Part shown: in pieces, positions 17,358 to 26,044 of the stretch
Layout of the letters: each line of letters starts with the position of its first letter
Numbering within the stretch: the first letter of the stretch is position 1
DNA from: Prauserella marina
GTDB lineage: Bacteria > Actinomycetota > Actinomycetes > Mycobacteriales > Pseudonocardiaceae
Direction: 5' to 3'
Length of the DNA: 64,000 nucleotides
Assembly (NCBI RefSeq): GCF_002240355.1
Contig: NZ_CP016353.1
Span: 3,212,501-3,276,500 of the forward strand
Translations under genes and position numbers: made by a program
The notes under the pieces: generated by a model
Told to the model about the DNA's origin: nothing
Databases searched by the model: none
The model's input: the letters and a program-made list of their open reading frames with translations, nothing else

Positions 17358-19673
17358 TCAGAGACCGAGGGTGAGTGTGCCGCCGGTCGCGCGGGAGCAG
17401 CAGGTCATCATCAGCGTGTTCGCCGACCGTTCCGCCTTGGTCAGCACCAGATCGCGGTGATCGACGTCGCCGGAGATCACGGTTGCCTCGCAGGAACCGC
17501 AGAGACCTTCCTCGCAGTCGCTCTGGATGTCGATGCCCGCGGCGCGCAGCGCGGAGAGCACGGTCTGGTCGGGGGCGACCTCGACGGTCAGGTCCGAATC
17601 GGCGAGTTCGACGGAGAAACCGTGCTCCACGGCCGGATCCAGCTCCGCGCGGGTGCCGCTGAAATGCTCGACCCGCAGCGCGTCCTCCGGCCAGTGCCGG
17701 GTGGCCTCGGCGAGCGCCGACAGCAAACGATCGGGACCACAGCCGTAGACCTGAGTACCCGCGGCGGGCTCGGCGAGCAGAGCCGCGACATCGAGCCGGT
17801 CGCCATCGGACCCGAGGTAGACGCGCAGGTGCTCACCGTGATCGTCGCGGAGCCTGCCGAGAAACGCGGTCGCGGCGGCGTTTCTTCCGCAGTAATGCAG
17901 TTCGTAGTCGGCTCCCTCGGCCTTGAGGGCATCGGCCATCGCGATGATGGGGGTGATGCCGATGCCGCCCGCGACGAGCACGTAGCGGGCGGCGGTCAGG
18001 GCGAGCCGGAAATGGTTGCGCGGGCCCCGCATGGTCAGCGTGTCGCCTTCGCGCAGCCGTTCGTGGATGTAGCGAGACCCGCCCCTTCCGTCCGGCTCGT
18101 CGAGGACGGCGATCCGGTATCTGCCGGTCTCGGCTGGGTCGCCGCACAGCGAGTACTGCCTGGACAGCCCGCCGACCTCGATGTCGATGTGGGAGCCGGG
18201 GGACCACGAAGGAAGCGGTCTCCCTTGCGCGTCGGTCAGCGTCAGCGTCAGCACACCGGACGCGGCGGCCCTGATCGACTCGACGCGGACGGTTCTGCTG
18301 ATGGCCCGTGTGGACGGTTCACCGATCCGCATCGGTTGCGCCTTGGCCAGGACTCCCGGATCGGTACGCTCGGGATTGGCCCCGGGATCCCACTGAACCC
18401 ACAGGTGGTCCGGACCACGGAACGACGTGTTGGGCAGGTAGGTGAATTCCTGGTCCGGCACCAGTTCGAGGTGGGGGAGCCTGCTGGTCAGTTCTTCGAG
18501 GAACACCTGGAGTTCCATCCTGGCCAGGTTCTTGCCCATGCACTGGTGGCTGCCGTAGCCGAAAGTCAGGTGCTCGGCGGCGTTCTCGCGGCGGATGTCG
18601 AATTCGTCGGGGTTGTCGAAGTGCCGTTCGTCGTGGTTGGCGGAGGAGTTGACGATGAGCAGCTTCGCGCCACGGGGGATGGGCACGCCACCGATGGTGG
18701 TGTCGGCGGTGACCAGCCGACGCCATGCCGCGACGGAACCGGAATGTCGCAGGCATTCCTCGACGGCGTTCGGGATGAGGCTGGGATTCGCGCAGATCTC
18801 CTCCCAGACACTTCTGTTCTCCAGCAACAGTTTGATCGCGTTGGCCGCGGCGTTGGCCGTTGTCTCGTGGGCGGCGACGATCCCGGCCATCATGATCGAA
18901 TGCAGGTAGGAATCGGTGATGACGTCCGGCATCTCCCGCTGGGCCCTGATGCTGAACGGCATCCAGCCAGGACCTGAGGGGTCCTTGCGGAGCTTGTCCA
19001 CGACGGTTCCCGCGAACCGCCAGAACTTGCCCACCGCCTCGGCAACCGCGACCTGCTCCTCAGGGGAGGGCCGTCCCCAGGTGTTCACGGTGTGCGCGAT
19101 CGAGTATTCGCGCAGTGTCGCCATGTCCTCCTCCGGGACGCCGAGGAAGTGCAGCGCGACGGTGAGCGGAACCTCCCACAGCATGTCGTCGACGAGGTCG
19201 ACCCTGCCGGCGTCGACGAACCTGTCGACGTACTCGCGGGCGAGCCCGCGCACCATGGGTTCGTGCGCGGCGAGGCGTTCCGGTGTGAACGGATCCATGA
19301 GCGCCCGCCTGCGCGGCATGTGCGCGGGCTCGTCCTCGTTCACGAGCGTGCGGTTCATGGCGTAGTCGTATTTGGCGAGCGTCGCGGTGGCCTCGTCGGA
19401 GACCGGGGTGATCTTCTCCAGCGCGATGGACGGGGAGAACAGAATGTTGTCCCTGAACACGGCCTTGACGTCGGCGTAGCGGGTCACCACCCAGTAGCCG
19501 ATCTCGGGGCTGTAGAAGACGGGTTCCTCGTCCCGCGCCCAGCGCACCGACGCCGGTGGATCGGCCTGATAGGCGTCGCCGAACGGGTCGAACGCGGCGG
19601 CTCGCGGGGATACCGGGCAACCGCCGGTCGCCGTCATGGCCGAGTGGTCGACGGGGCACGACCCTGTGCTCAT
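17358..19673 (-). CDS. self-sufficient cytochrome P450 fused to FMN/2Fe-2S reductase (CYP116B type)
   Basis: A 771-residue fusion in three parts. The P450 domain (about 1-440) has the oxygen-activation segment AGIVAAHETT (263-272), ExxR at Glu306-Arg309, and the heme-thiolate motif FGYGSHQCMG with Cys378. The reductase domain has the FMN-binding RQYSL and the nucleotide motif GGIGITPI. The C-terminal plant-type ferredoxin has CEEGLCGSC and a final Cys in MTCCSR. This order, P450-PDR reductase-ferredoxin, is that of CYP116B2 (P450RhF), a single-chain NAD(P)H-dependent hydroxylase. ATG 19673 was chosen over 19709 because of the GGAGG before it. A nested palindrome at 19707-19732 lies just upstream. 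Confidence 0.95.
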   Translation of the reverse strand: MSTGSCPVDHSAMTATGGCPVSPRAAAFDPFGDAYQADPPASVRWARDEEPVFYSPEIGYWVVTRYADVKAVFRDNILFSPSIALEKITPVSDEATATLAKYDYAMNRTLVNEDEPAHMPRRRALMDPFTPERLAAHEPMVRGLAREYVDRFVDAGRVDLVDDMLWEVPLTVALHFLGVPEEDMATLREYSIAHTVNTWGRPSPEEQVAVAEAVGKFWRFAGTVVDKLRKDPSGPGWMPFSIRAQREMPDVITDSYLHSIMMAGIVAAHETTANAAANAIKLLLENRSVWEEICANPSLIPNAVEECLRHSGSVAAWRRLVTADTTIGGVPIPRGAKLLIVNSSANHDERHFDNPDEFDIRRENAAEHLTFGYGSHQCMGKNLARMELQVFLEELTSRLPHLELVPDQEFTYLPNTSFRGPDHLWVQWDPGANPERTDPGVLAKAQPMRIGEPSTRAISRTVRVESIRAAASGVLTLTLTDAQGRPLPSWSPGSHIDIEVGGLSRQYSLCGDPAETGRYRIAVLDEPDGRGGSRYIHERLREGDTLTMRGPRNHFRLALTAARYVLVAGGIGITPIIAMADALKAEGADYELHYCGRNAAATAFLGRLRDDHGEHLRVYLGSDGDRLDVAALLAEPAAGTQVYGCGPDRLLSALAEATRHWPEDALRVEHFSGTRAELDPAVEHGFSVELADSDLTVEVAPDQTVLSALRAAGIDIQSDCEEGLCGSCEATVISGDVDHRDLVLTKAERSANTLMMTCCSRATGGTLTLGL

Positions 19674-19706
19674 ACTTCCGCAGCCTCCGTGATCAACTTT
19701 GACCTG

Positions 19707-19732
19707 CACAGTTACTAATAACGAACACTGTG
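19707..19732. promoter_or_regulatory. nested palindrome, candidate IclR operator
   Basis: CACAGT at 19707-19712 pairs with ACTGTG at 19727-19732, and inside them GTTA-CTAA-TAAC (19711-19722) is a second palindrome. It is AT-rich against a GC-rich background and 34 bases upstream of the P450 start, a fitting place for control by the neighbouring IclR protein. Confidence 0.5.
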
Positions 19733-19864
19733 TCTCGGTAATCGAACATGGAGAGGCTAAGTGGCGGCCGGGACGCCGTCAAGAGTCGTGTGCGGTGAGC
19801 GGGCGCGAGAAGCGGAAAACGGTGAAGCGCGACGAAGCGAGGGAACGGCCGGTGAGCCGGGAAA

Positions 19865-20548
19865 TCAGGCCGAGAGCAGGCTTTCGAACTGGCGGGCCGT
19901 GCGCATGACGGCTTCGGCGGCCGAGCCGGTGTCGAGTCCTTCGATGGCCACGACGCCGACACAGCGCTCGACGAGCCCTGACGCGCGCACTGGCGCCGGC
20001 AGCCGGATTCCGGCCGCGATGCCGACGGCCCCGCGTTCGAGTTCGCCCTTCGTCAGGCTGTAACCAGCCTCGCGGGCCTGCTTGACCGCCTCGGGATCAC
20101 GAGAGCTTTCCGGCCTGTTCGCCAGTATGGCGATGCCGGCCGCGCCCTGGGTCAGCGGATGCCTGCTGCCCACCTTGTAGCCGACGGTCAGTACCGTGCC
20201 CTCCGGTTCGGCCACCAGAATGGCGACGCAGTCGCCGCCGTCGGCGGCGGAGACGAAGGCGGTCGCGTGGGTTTCGTTGGCGAGACCGTGCAATAGCGGC
20301 TTCGCGTCGGCGGCGAACTCCGGCTCGAACCGAGAAGCCAGCACCGCGACACCCACGGCGAGCCGCAGCCTGCCGTCATCGGCGCGGGTGATGAGGAGAT
20401 GCTCCTCCAGTGTCGCGACGATCCGGTAGCAGATCGCGCGGTGAATGTTCAGTTCACCGGCGAGCTCCGCGACCGTGATTCCGCCCTGTGCCCTGGAAAT
20501 CACGTCGAGCGCGCGCAAGCCCCTGTCGAGCGTCTGCAACGTGCTCAT
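19865..20548 (-). CDS. IclR family transcriptional regulator
   Basis: A 227-residue regulator with a winged helix-turn-helix at residues about 8-60 (LRALDVISRAQGGITVAELA...NIHRAICYRIVATLEE) and an effector-binding domain ending in VVAIEGLDTGSAAEAV. The ATG at 20548 has GAGAGG upstream. It lies 191 bases before the P450-transporter pair on the same strand, so it probably controls those genes in response to an aromatic or carboxylic acid. Confidence 0.9.
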   Translation of the reverse strand: MSTLQTLDRGLRALDVISRAQGGITVAELAGELNIHRAICYRIVATLEEHLLITRADDGRLRLAVGVAVLASRFEPEFAADAKPLLHGLANETHATAFVSAADGGDCVAILVAEPEGTVLTVGYKVGSRHPLTQGAAGIAILANRPESSRDPEAVKQAREAGYSLTKGELERGAVGIAAGIRLPAPVRASGLVERCVGVVAIEGLDTGSAAEAVMRTARQFESLLSA

Positions 20549-20578
20549 GCGTTCCTCTCGGCCGGTGTGGCATCGACC

Positions 20579-21403
20579 TTACTGGGTGCGTTCGCCGTCG
20601 CCGGTCGCGGCGGGTTCCGGTTCCGGAAGCGGCTCGCCGGTCTCCAGCAGGGTTTTGAGGCCGGACACGAGCGAAGGCCAGCCGTTGCTGACGGTGGCCA
20701 GTACGGTGCTGCCGGGATCGAAGCCGCCGTGCACGACGGTCAGCTTGACCACCTCGCCCCGCGGTTCGATGTCGAACGTCACGGTGGACCGGCGTTCGGC
20801 GGTCACCTCGGCGAGGAATGCGTCGTCGAAGCCGTGCTTGCCCGCGAACTCCGGGGTGAAGGTGTGCCAGGTGTAGGCGAGGCGCCGGTATGGCTGGTAG
20901 TCGAGGACGACCTGTGCCGGATCCTCGGTGCGCAGGCCCTGTTCGAGCCAGGTCATCGGTGATCCCGGTTTCCAGTCGGTCTCGAACTCCACACCCCAGT
21001 ACCTGCTGGTGAACGCGGGATCGGTGAGCGCCTGCCACAACTTCTCCGGAGTGGTCCTGATGTAGGTGGTATAGACGAATTCGGTGCCGGTCACGGATTG
21101 TTCCTCCAGTGCGGTCTTGAGGTCGGCGAGCGCGCGAACCCGCTGCCTGTCGTAGCGGCTGATCCAGCGGTCGCCGATGGCGTTGATCGGTTCGGCGTTG
21201 AGGAAATGCAGGGTCTCCCTGCCTCTGCGGGTCGTCGTCACGAGGTTGGCCTTGATCAGCAGGGTGAGGTGCTTGCTCACCGACTGCCGTGCCATGTCGA
21301 GCCCCGCGCACAGTTCGCGCAGGCTCTGCCCGTTGCGGGTGTTGAGGCTGTCGAGCAGTTGCCTCCTGCTCGGATCGGCCAGTGCCTTGAAGACCTCGTC
21401 CAT
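20579..21403 (-). CDS. fused ArsR-type HTH and SRPBCC (AHSA1-like) domain protein
   Basis: A 274-residue two-domain protein. Residues 1-90 are an ArsR winged helix (MDEVFKALADPSRRQLLDSL, then LCAGLDMARQSVSKHLTLL). Residues about 105-255 are an AHSA1/SRPBCC ligand-binding fold (VYTTYIRTTPEKLWQALTDP...SRYWG; WHTFTPEF; TVVHGGFDPGSTV). In the common actinobacterial layout these are two adjacent genes; here they form one reading frame. The start at 21403 is the first Met before the helix-turn-helix. The SRPBCC part may sense a hydrophobic ligand and tune DNA binding. Confidence 0.85.
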   Translation of the reverse strand: MDEVFKALADPSRRQLLDSLNTRNGQSLRELCAGLDMARQSVSKHLTLLIKANLVTTTRRGRETLHFLNAEPINAIGDRWISRYDRQRVRALADLKTALEEQSVTGTEFVYTTYIRTTPEKLWQALTDPAFTSRYWGVEFETDWKPGSPMTWLEQGLRTEDPAQVVLDYQPYRRLAYTWHTFTPEFAGKHGFDDAFLAEVTAERRSTVTFDIEPRGEVVKLTVVHGGFDPGSTVLATVSNGWPSLVSGLKTLLETGEPLPEPEPAATGDGERTQ

Positions 21404-21498
21404 GGATACGGTCGCCACCTCGAATACGCAGCCGGTTGGCTGCCAAAACGATAAGCAGTCAACCGGCTGCATGTCAAACTCGGGCTGTCGGTGCCTGG

Positions 21499-22071
21499 TC
21501 AGCTCGCGGTCCGGCTGCTCTGTCCCAGCAGCAGCTCGGTGCGGCGCACGGCAGCGGCCCGCTCGTCGCCGTTGACGGCCAGTGCCAGCACGACGGGATC
21601 GTCGGGCCCGCGTCGCCGTCTGATCTCGGCGATCCGGTCGGGGAAGGACACCGGCTCTCCTTCGGGACTGGTGGTCATGTCGCAGTACCACAGCGCGTCT
21701 CGTAGCGGCGTGTGCTCGTCCTCGAAGGCAGACAACTGGTCGGCGAACCCGCACAGCCGGGCGACGGCCGCCGCGCCGGCGTGGTGGGCGACGAGGGCGC
21801 ACACCCGGCTGGGAAGTCCTTCGGCTGCCAGGAATCTGGCGCCGTCGAGCTGGTGGAATCCGGTATCGGCCAGCGGTGTGGCATAGCCGATGTCGTGCAG
21901 CCACGCCGCCCCGACGAGCAGATCCTGTTCCTCGGCGGGGAGTATGCCCGCGATCTGATCCGCGCGTCGCCCCACGCCACGTACGTGCGCGAAGCGGCGG
22001 GGGAGTTCCTCTGCGAGATAACGATTGGCGAGCTGCCGTGCCCAGGTGCTCACCGGCCCCGTTGAGGTCAT
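21499..22071 (-). CDS. HD domain phosphohydrolase-like protein
   Basis: A 190-residue protein with the metal-binding HD motif in AAWLHDIGYATPL and further His residues in ALVAHHAGAA, as expected for the HD superfamily of phosphohydrolases and nucleases. The substrate is unknown. The ATG at 22071 is preceded by a TAGCCT -10 box six bases away and no ribosome site, so the mRNA is probably leaderless. Confidence 0.78.
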   Translation of the reverse strand: MTSTGPVSTWARQLANRYLAEELPRRFAHVRGVGRRADQIAGILPAEEQDLLVGAAWLHDIGYATPLADTGFHQLDGARFLAAEGLPSRVCALVAHHAGAAAVARLCGFADQLSAFEDEHTPLRDALWYCDMTTSPEGEPVSFPDRIAEIRRRRGPDDPVVLALAVNGDERAAAVRRTELLLGQSSRTAS

Positions 22072-22077
22072 GGGATC

Positions 22078-22083
22078 AGGCTA
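22078..22083 (-). promoter_or_regulatory. -10 box of the leaderless HD gene
   Basis: TAGCCT on the minus strand ends six bases before the ATG at 22071. I see no convincing -35 box. Confidence 0.5.
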
Positions 22084-22133
22084 AATTGTGCCGGCCTTCG
22101 CTGTCTCCTCAGGTGAGAACTTTGCCGGGAAAA

Positions 22134-22180
22134 CGTGGTGGCGGGCCGGGATGAACGAGACATTCCGGCCCGCCACCACG
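22134..22180 (-). terminator. 20-bp hairpin terminator of the ABC exporter gene
   Basis: The arms 22134-22153 and 22161-22180 pair over 20 positions (one G-T wobble) with a 7-base loop AACGAGA. On the minus strand the stem is followed by TTTT, which fits an intrinsic terminator 42 bases after the exporter stop at 22222. Confidence 0.8.
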
Positions 22181-22221
22181 GTGTTCGCGCTCTACTGTGG
22201 ATGATCGGGTCCCCGGTGATC

Positions 22222-23976
22222 TCAGCCGGGCCGGGCGGCCATGGTGCCGCCGAGCCGCAGCGCCTCGACGAGCCTCGCGTACAGCTCGTCACTCGCGAGG
22301 AGTTCCTCGTGGGTGCCGCTCGCCCGGATCTCGGCCTCGTCGAGCACGATGATGCGGTCGGCGTCGATCACCGTGGACAGCCGGTGCGCGATCGTCACGA
22401 CGGCCCCGGTCTCCGCCCTGCGGACGATGCACTCGTGGATCGCGGCCTCGGTCAGCCCGTCGACCTGCGCGGTGGCCTCGTCGAGCAGGAGCACGTCGGG
22501 CGTGCGCAGAATGGCTCTGGCCAGCGCGATGCGCTGCCGCTGCCCGCCGGACAGCGAGGTGTTGGTCAGCGGAGTGTCGAGCCCGTCTTCCAGCGAGGCG
22601 ATCTTGTCGTCGAGCCGCACTTCGGCGAGCGCGGCGAACAATTCCCGCTCCGTGGCGTCGGGATGGGTGAGGAGCAGGTTGTCCCTGATCGTGCCGCCGA
22701 CCGTGGGGGTTTCCTGTTCGACGTAGGCAATCCGCTTCCTGACTTCGGAGTGGCGGTAATCCCGGTAGGGCCGTCCCGCGAGCCGCAGTTCACCGCTCTG
22801 CGGTTCGAGGAAACGCAGGATGAGGGAGAACAACGTCGTCTTTCCCGCGCCGGAGGGACCGACGATGGCCGTGTGCCCGACCCGCGGAATCGCGAGGTCG
22901 ATGTTCTTCACCGCGGGTTCGGCCCCTGGTGCGTAGACGGCGCTGACCCCGGTCAGCTCCAGCACCGGCGCGCTGGGATCGGGAACAGCCACCGTGTCGG
23001 GGACGGGATCGTGCTCCACGTCGAGGGACTGCACGTCCTTGATGCGGCCCGCGGCGGCGAGGCCCGACTGCAACGCGGTCACGTTGGTGCTCAGTTCGGT
23101 GATCGGGTCCATGAGGCCGAAGGCGTAGAGCAGGAACGCGATGAGTGCCGAGACCTCCAGCTGGCCCTCGCTCACCCGCCACGCGCCGACTCCGAGGATG
23201 AGGATGATCGCGAGCTGAAGTCCGGACCAGGCGATGGTCCAGCTCACCGCTTCCCTGCGGACGGCGTGGATGCTGTGCTCGGCCGCGGCGCGGGCGTCGC
23301 CGAGGATGTGCTCGGACTGCCTGCGTTCGGCCCTGCTGACCTTGACCGTGCGGATGGCCCTCAGCGCGACCTCCAGCGTGCCGCCGAGCTTGCCGAGGTG
23401 TTCCTGTGAGCGTTCCTGTGCCTTGGCGATTCCGGGCATGAGCACGCCGAATAACACGGAGACCACGACCAGCGCTCCGACCGTCGTCGCGAGCAGGACG
23501 AGGTCGAGCACGCCCATCAGGACCAAACTGCCCACGAGCATGATCGAGCCGTTGATGAGGCTGACGACGCTGGAGGAGGCCGCTTCCCGTAGCAGAACCG
23601 TGTCGGAGGTGACCCTGGCGACGAACTCTCCGGTCGGCCTTCCCGTGACAGCCGCCACGGTGGCCCTGAACGTCCTGCGGACCATGGATTCCCGTGCTTC
23701 GAGCACCAACCGCTCGCCGAGTGAGCCGAGCAGGATCCATTGCCACAGTCCGACGGCCGCGCCGACGACGAGCAGGAAGAGCAGGGCGACGATCGGACCG
23801 CTCAGTGAGCCGTCCGCGCCGAGCGAGTCGAGTACCCACTTGGTCACCATCGGGGTCGCCAGCCCCATGGCGGAGCCGAGCAGGGCGAGCAGCAGCCCGA
23901 GTACCAGGGTCCGGCGGTGCGGTCTCGCGAACGACCAGAGGACGGCGGCACGGGAACGATAGGTTGGAGCACTCAT
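22222..23976 (-). CDS. ABC exporter, fused membrane and ATPase domains (LmrA/MsbA-like multidrug type)
   Basis: A 584-residue half-transporter. The first 310 residues carry six membrane helices; the ATPase has Walker A GPSGAGKTT, signature LSGGQRQRIALARA, Walker B VLLLDEATA and a switch His in TIAHRLS. It should act as a homodimer in the membrane, exporting lipophilic compounds. A perfect 20-base palindrome sits eight bases upstream of its ATG and is shared with the divergent TetR gene, so it is likely repressed by it. Confidence 0.92.
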   Translation of the reverse strand: MSAPTYRSRAAVLWSFARPHRRTLVLGLLLALLGSAMGLATPMVTKWVLDSLGADGSLSGPIVALLFLLVVGAAVGLWQWILLGSLGERLVLEARESMVRRTFRATVAAVTGRPTGEFVARVTSDTVLLREAASSSVVSLINGSIMLVGSLVLMGVLDLVLLATTVGALVVVSVLFGVLMPGIAKAQERSQEHLGKLGGTLEVALRAIRTVKVSRAERRQSEHILGDARAAAEHSIHAVRREAVSWTIAWSGLQLAIILILGVGAWRVSEGQLEVSALIAFLLYAFGLMDPITELSTNVTALQSGLAAAGRIKDVQSLDVEHDPVPDTVAVPDPSAPVLELTGVSAVYAPGAEPAVKNIDLAIPRVGHTAIVGPSGAGKTTLFSLILRFLEPQSGELRLAGRPYRDYRHSEVRKRIAYVEQETPTVGGTIRDNLLLTHPDATERELFAALAEVRLDDKIASLEDGLDTPLTNTSLSGGQRQRIALARAILRTPDVLLLDEATAQVDGLTEAAIHECIVRRAETGAVVTIAHRLSTVIDADRIIVLDEAEIRASGTHEELLASDELYARLVEALRLGGTMAARPG

Positions 23977-23983
23977 GACCGTT

Positions 23984-24003
23984 ATGGAACATCAATGTTC
24001 CAT
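23984..24003. promoter_or_regulatory. TetR operator between ABC exporter and TetR genes
   Basis: ATGGAACAT-CA-ATGTTCCAT is a perfect palindrome with 9-base arms in the 73-base divergent region. It directly precedes the exporter start and lies 47 bases before the regulator start, which suggests control of both genes. Confidence 0.8.
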
Positions 24004-24037
24004 TTTTGTCCATCGAGTTTCAAAACGGGTCACGTGC

Positions 24038-24043
24038 TACGGT
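24038..24043 (+). promoter_or_regulatory. -10 box of the leaderless TetR gene
   Basis: TACGGT ends six bases before the GTG at 24050. No ribosome site is present and the -35 region is weak. Confidence 0.5.
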
Positions 24044-24049
24044 CGTCCG

Positions 24050-24631
24050 GTGATCCAGCAGCGCGATGCCGTCGCGGAGACAGGTGCCCGGGCCAGGACG
24101 AGGAAGGCGATCCTCGACGCCGCCGTTTCCGTGCTGTCCAAGGATTCCACCGCGAGCCTCGGCGAGATCGCCGCCGAGGCGGGGGTCGGGCGAACGACGA
24201 TGCACCGGTACTTCCCCGAGCGCTCCGACCTGCTCACCGCGATCGGCGCCGAAGCGCTCGGCAAGGTCGCCGTGGCGACCGAGAGGGCGAAGGTCGACGA
24301 GGGCACCGCGGCCGAGGCACTGGAGCGGCTGGCGCTGGAACTGTTCGACCTCGGCGATCTGCTGATGCTGGCTTTCAACGACCCCGGGTTGACCAACAGC
24401 CCCGACTGGGAGACCGAGACCGAGGCCGATCAGGCCACCGCGCGGTTGCTCGACCGGATCCGTGTCGAAGGAGGCGACCCGGAACTCGACGCGGACTGGC
24501 TCGTCCAGGTGCTGTGGTCCGTGCTGTACGCGGCCTGGACACACACGAGGGAGAACGGTGTACCGAGGCAGCAGGCGCTGCGTCTGTGCCTGCGCACGCT
24601 GCGCAACGCGACGGGACTGGGCGGAGCCTGA
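24050..24631 (+). CDS. TetR family regulator of the ABC exporter
   Basis: A 193-residue regulator with the N-terminal helix-turn-helix RTRKAILDAAVSVLSK...LGEIAAEAGVGRTTMHRYF and a helical ligand domain containing a Trp- and Leu-rich segment near the end (LVQVLWSVLYAAWTH). GTG 24050 is the start: the -10 box TACGGT and the lack of coding character upstream both favour it. It is divergent from the exporter with one shared palindrome. Confidence 0.88.
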   Translation: MIQQRDAVAETGARARTRKAILDAAVSVLSKDSTASLGEIAAEAGVGRTTMHRYFPERSDLLTAIGAEALGKVAVATERAKVDEGTAAEALERLALELFDLGDLLMLAFNDPGLTNSPDWETETEADQATARLLDRIRVEGGDPELDADWLVQVLWSVLYAAWTHTRENGVPRQQALRLCLRTLRNATGLGGA

Positions 24632-24650
24632 AACGCCGTCGACGGTCCGA

Positions 24651-26012
24651 TCAGGACAGGAAAGTGGGCAACGGGCGGGGGTCCGGCGTCGGCGCCCAGC
24701 GGCCGTCGCGAATGGTGTAGTCCCAGCAAGTACGACCCTGGGTGATGTCGTGCAGCGCCCGCAGCAGCCGCTCGACGTGCTCCTCCTTCGAGCCGAGGCC
24801 GAGGCTCACGCGCAGCGCCTGCTGCCCGGAACCACCCGCGTCGCCGATGAGCCTCCTCGTGGCGATGTGCGCGCAGAACGCGCCGTCGCGCACGCCGATG
24901 CCGTACTCGGCCGACAGCACGGCGGCCACCCAGTTCGGCTGGAATCCGTCGATGACGAAGCTGATCGTGCCGACCTGGTCGTTCTGGCCGTCCCCGGCGA
25001 ACAGCCTCAGCACGCGCAGGCCCGCGACCTCGGCGAGACCTGAGGTGAGCCGGTCGAGCAGCGCCGTCTCGTGGTCCTCGATCTGCTGCCATTGCGTGGC
25101 CAGTTCCGTGCAGGCAACGCCAAGCGCGTACACGCCGACGGTGTTGGGGGAGCCCGCTTCGTGCCGCTCGGCGCCGGTGTTCCAGACGACCTCGACACCG
25201 GTTTCCTTACCCTGAACGAGTTTGCTGGCACCACCGCCAGCGAGGTAGGGCTCCGCGGCTCGAAGCCAGTCGGACCTTCCCACCAGGGCGCCGGCGCCGA
25301 ACGGGGCGTAGAGCTTGTGTCCCGAAAGGGCCACGTAGTCAGCGCCGAGTTCCCGCAGGGAAACCCTGCGGTGGGGAGCCAGTTGCGCGGCGTCCACGAC
25401 GATCCGCGCGCCGGCCTCGTGGGCGACCTCGGTCAGTTCGGCGACGGGCAGTAGTTCACCGGTGACGTTCGAGGCACCTGCCGCCACCACGAGCCGGGGG
25501 CCCTCCGGGCATTCGGCGAGCGCCTTCGCGACGGCGGTGACCGCTTCGCTCCTGGTGCGCGGGGCGGGAAGGCGGCGAACGTGGTGACCGCGCCACGGCA
25601 GCAGCGCGGCGTGGTGCTCGGTGTCGAACAGCACGACCGCTGTTCCCCTCGGTACCGCGCGGGCCAGCAGGTTCAGCGAATCCGTCGTGTTGCGCGTGAA
25701 GACGACGGAGTCACAGGAACGGCCGCCGACGAAGGTGTGGACCGCTTGCCGTGCGCGCTCGTAGATGGTGGTCGACACCTGGGACGCGAAACCGGCACCC
25801 CTGTGCACGCTGGCGTACCACGGCAGGAACTCGTCGACCGCGCGGCGGACCGAACTCAAACAGGGAGCGCTCGCCGCGTGGTCGAAGTTGGCGTATCCCA
25901 CGGATTCTCCGGTGACCAGCGGGACGGTGAGCTCGGCTCCCGCCGTCTCCGGCACCGTCGCGATCGGGTTGGCGATCGTGTCGTCGGCGATGGGATTCAG
26001 AGTGCTGGTCAT
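24651..26012 (-). CDS. class V aminotransferase-fold PLP enzyme (cysteine desulfurase-like), under SAM-IV control
   Basis: A 453-residue PLP enzyme. The cofactor lysine is Lys233 in ALSGHKLYAPFGAG and the cofactor-binding Asp is Asp207 in VVDAAQL; NFDHAASAP and FTRNTTDSLNLLARA are the usual phosphate-site and N-terminal blocks. The His-Lys pair is typical of the NifS/SufS/CsdA branch, so a role in cysteine or selenocysteine C-S bond chemistry is likely, but the exact reaction is not proven. The ATG at 26012 follows GGAGG by five bases. The leader is a SAM-IV riboswitch, which links this gene to methionine/SAM homeostasis: it should be switched off when SAM is abundant. Confidence 0.88.
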   Translation of the reverse strand: MTSTLNPIADDTIANPIATVPETAGAELTVPLVTGESVGYANFDHAASAPCLSSVRRAVDEFLPWYASVHRGAGFASQVSTTIYERARQAVHTFVGGRSCDSVVFTRNTTDSLNLLARAVPRGTAVVLFDTEHHAALLPWRGHHVRRLPAPRTRSEAVTAVAKALAECPEGPRLVVAAGASNVTGELLPVAELTEVAHEAGARIVVDAAQLAPHRRVSLRELGADYVALSGHKLYAPFGAGALVGRSDWLRAAEPYLAGGGASKLVQGKETGVEVVWNTGAERHEAGSPNTVGVYALGVACTELATQWQQIEDHETALLDRLTSGLAEVAGLRVLRLFAGDGQNDQVGTISFVIDGFQPNWVAAVLSAEYGIGVRDGAFCAHIATRRLIGDAGGSGQQALRVSLGLGSKEEHVERLLRALHDITQGRTCWDYTIRDGRWAPTPDPRPLPTFLS

Positions 26013-26044
26013 CGTGCCTCCTCGGCGGTCCTGGGGACCCTGCG

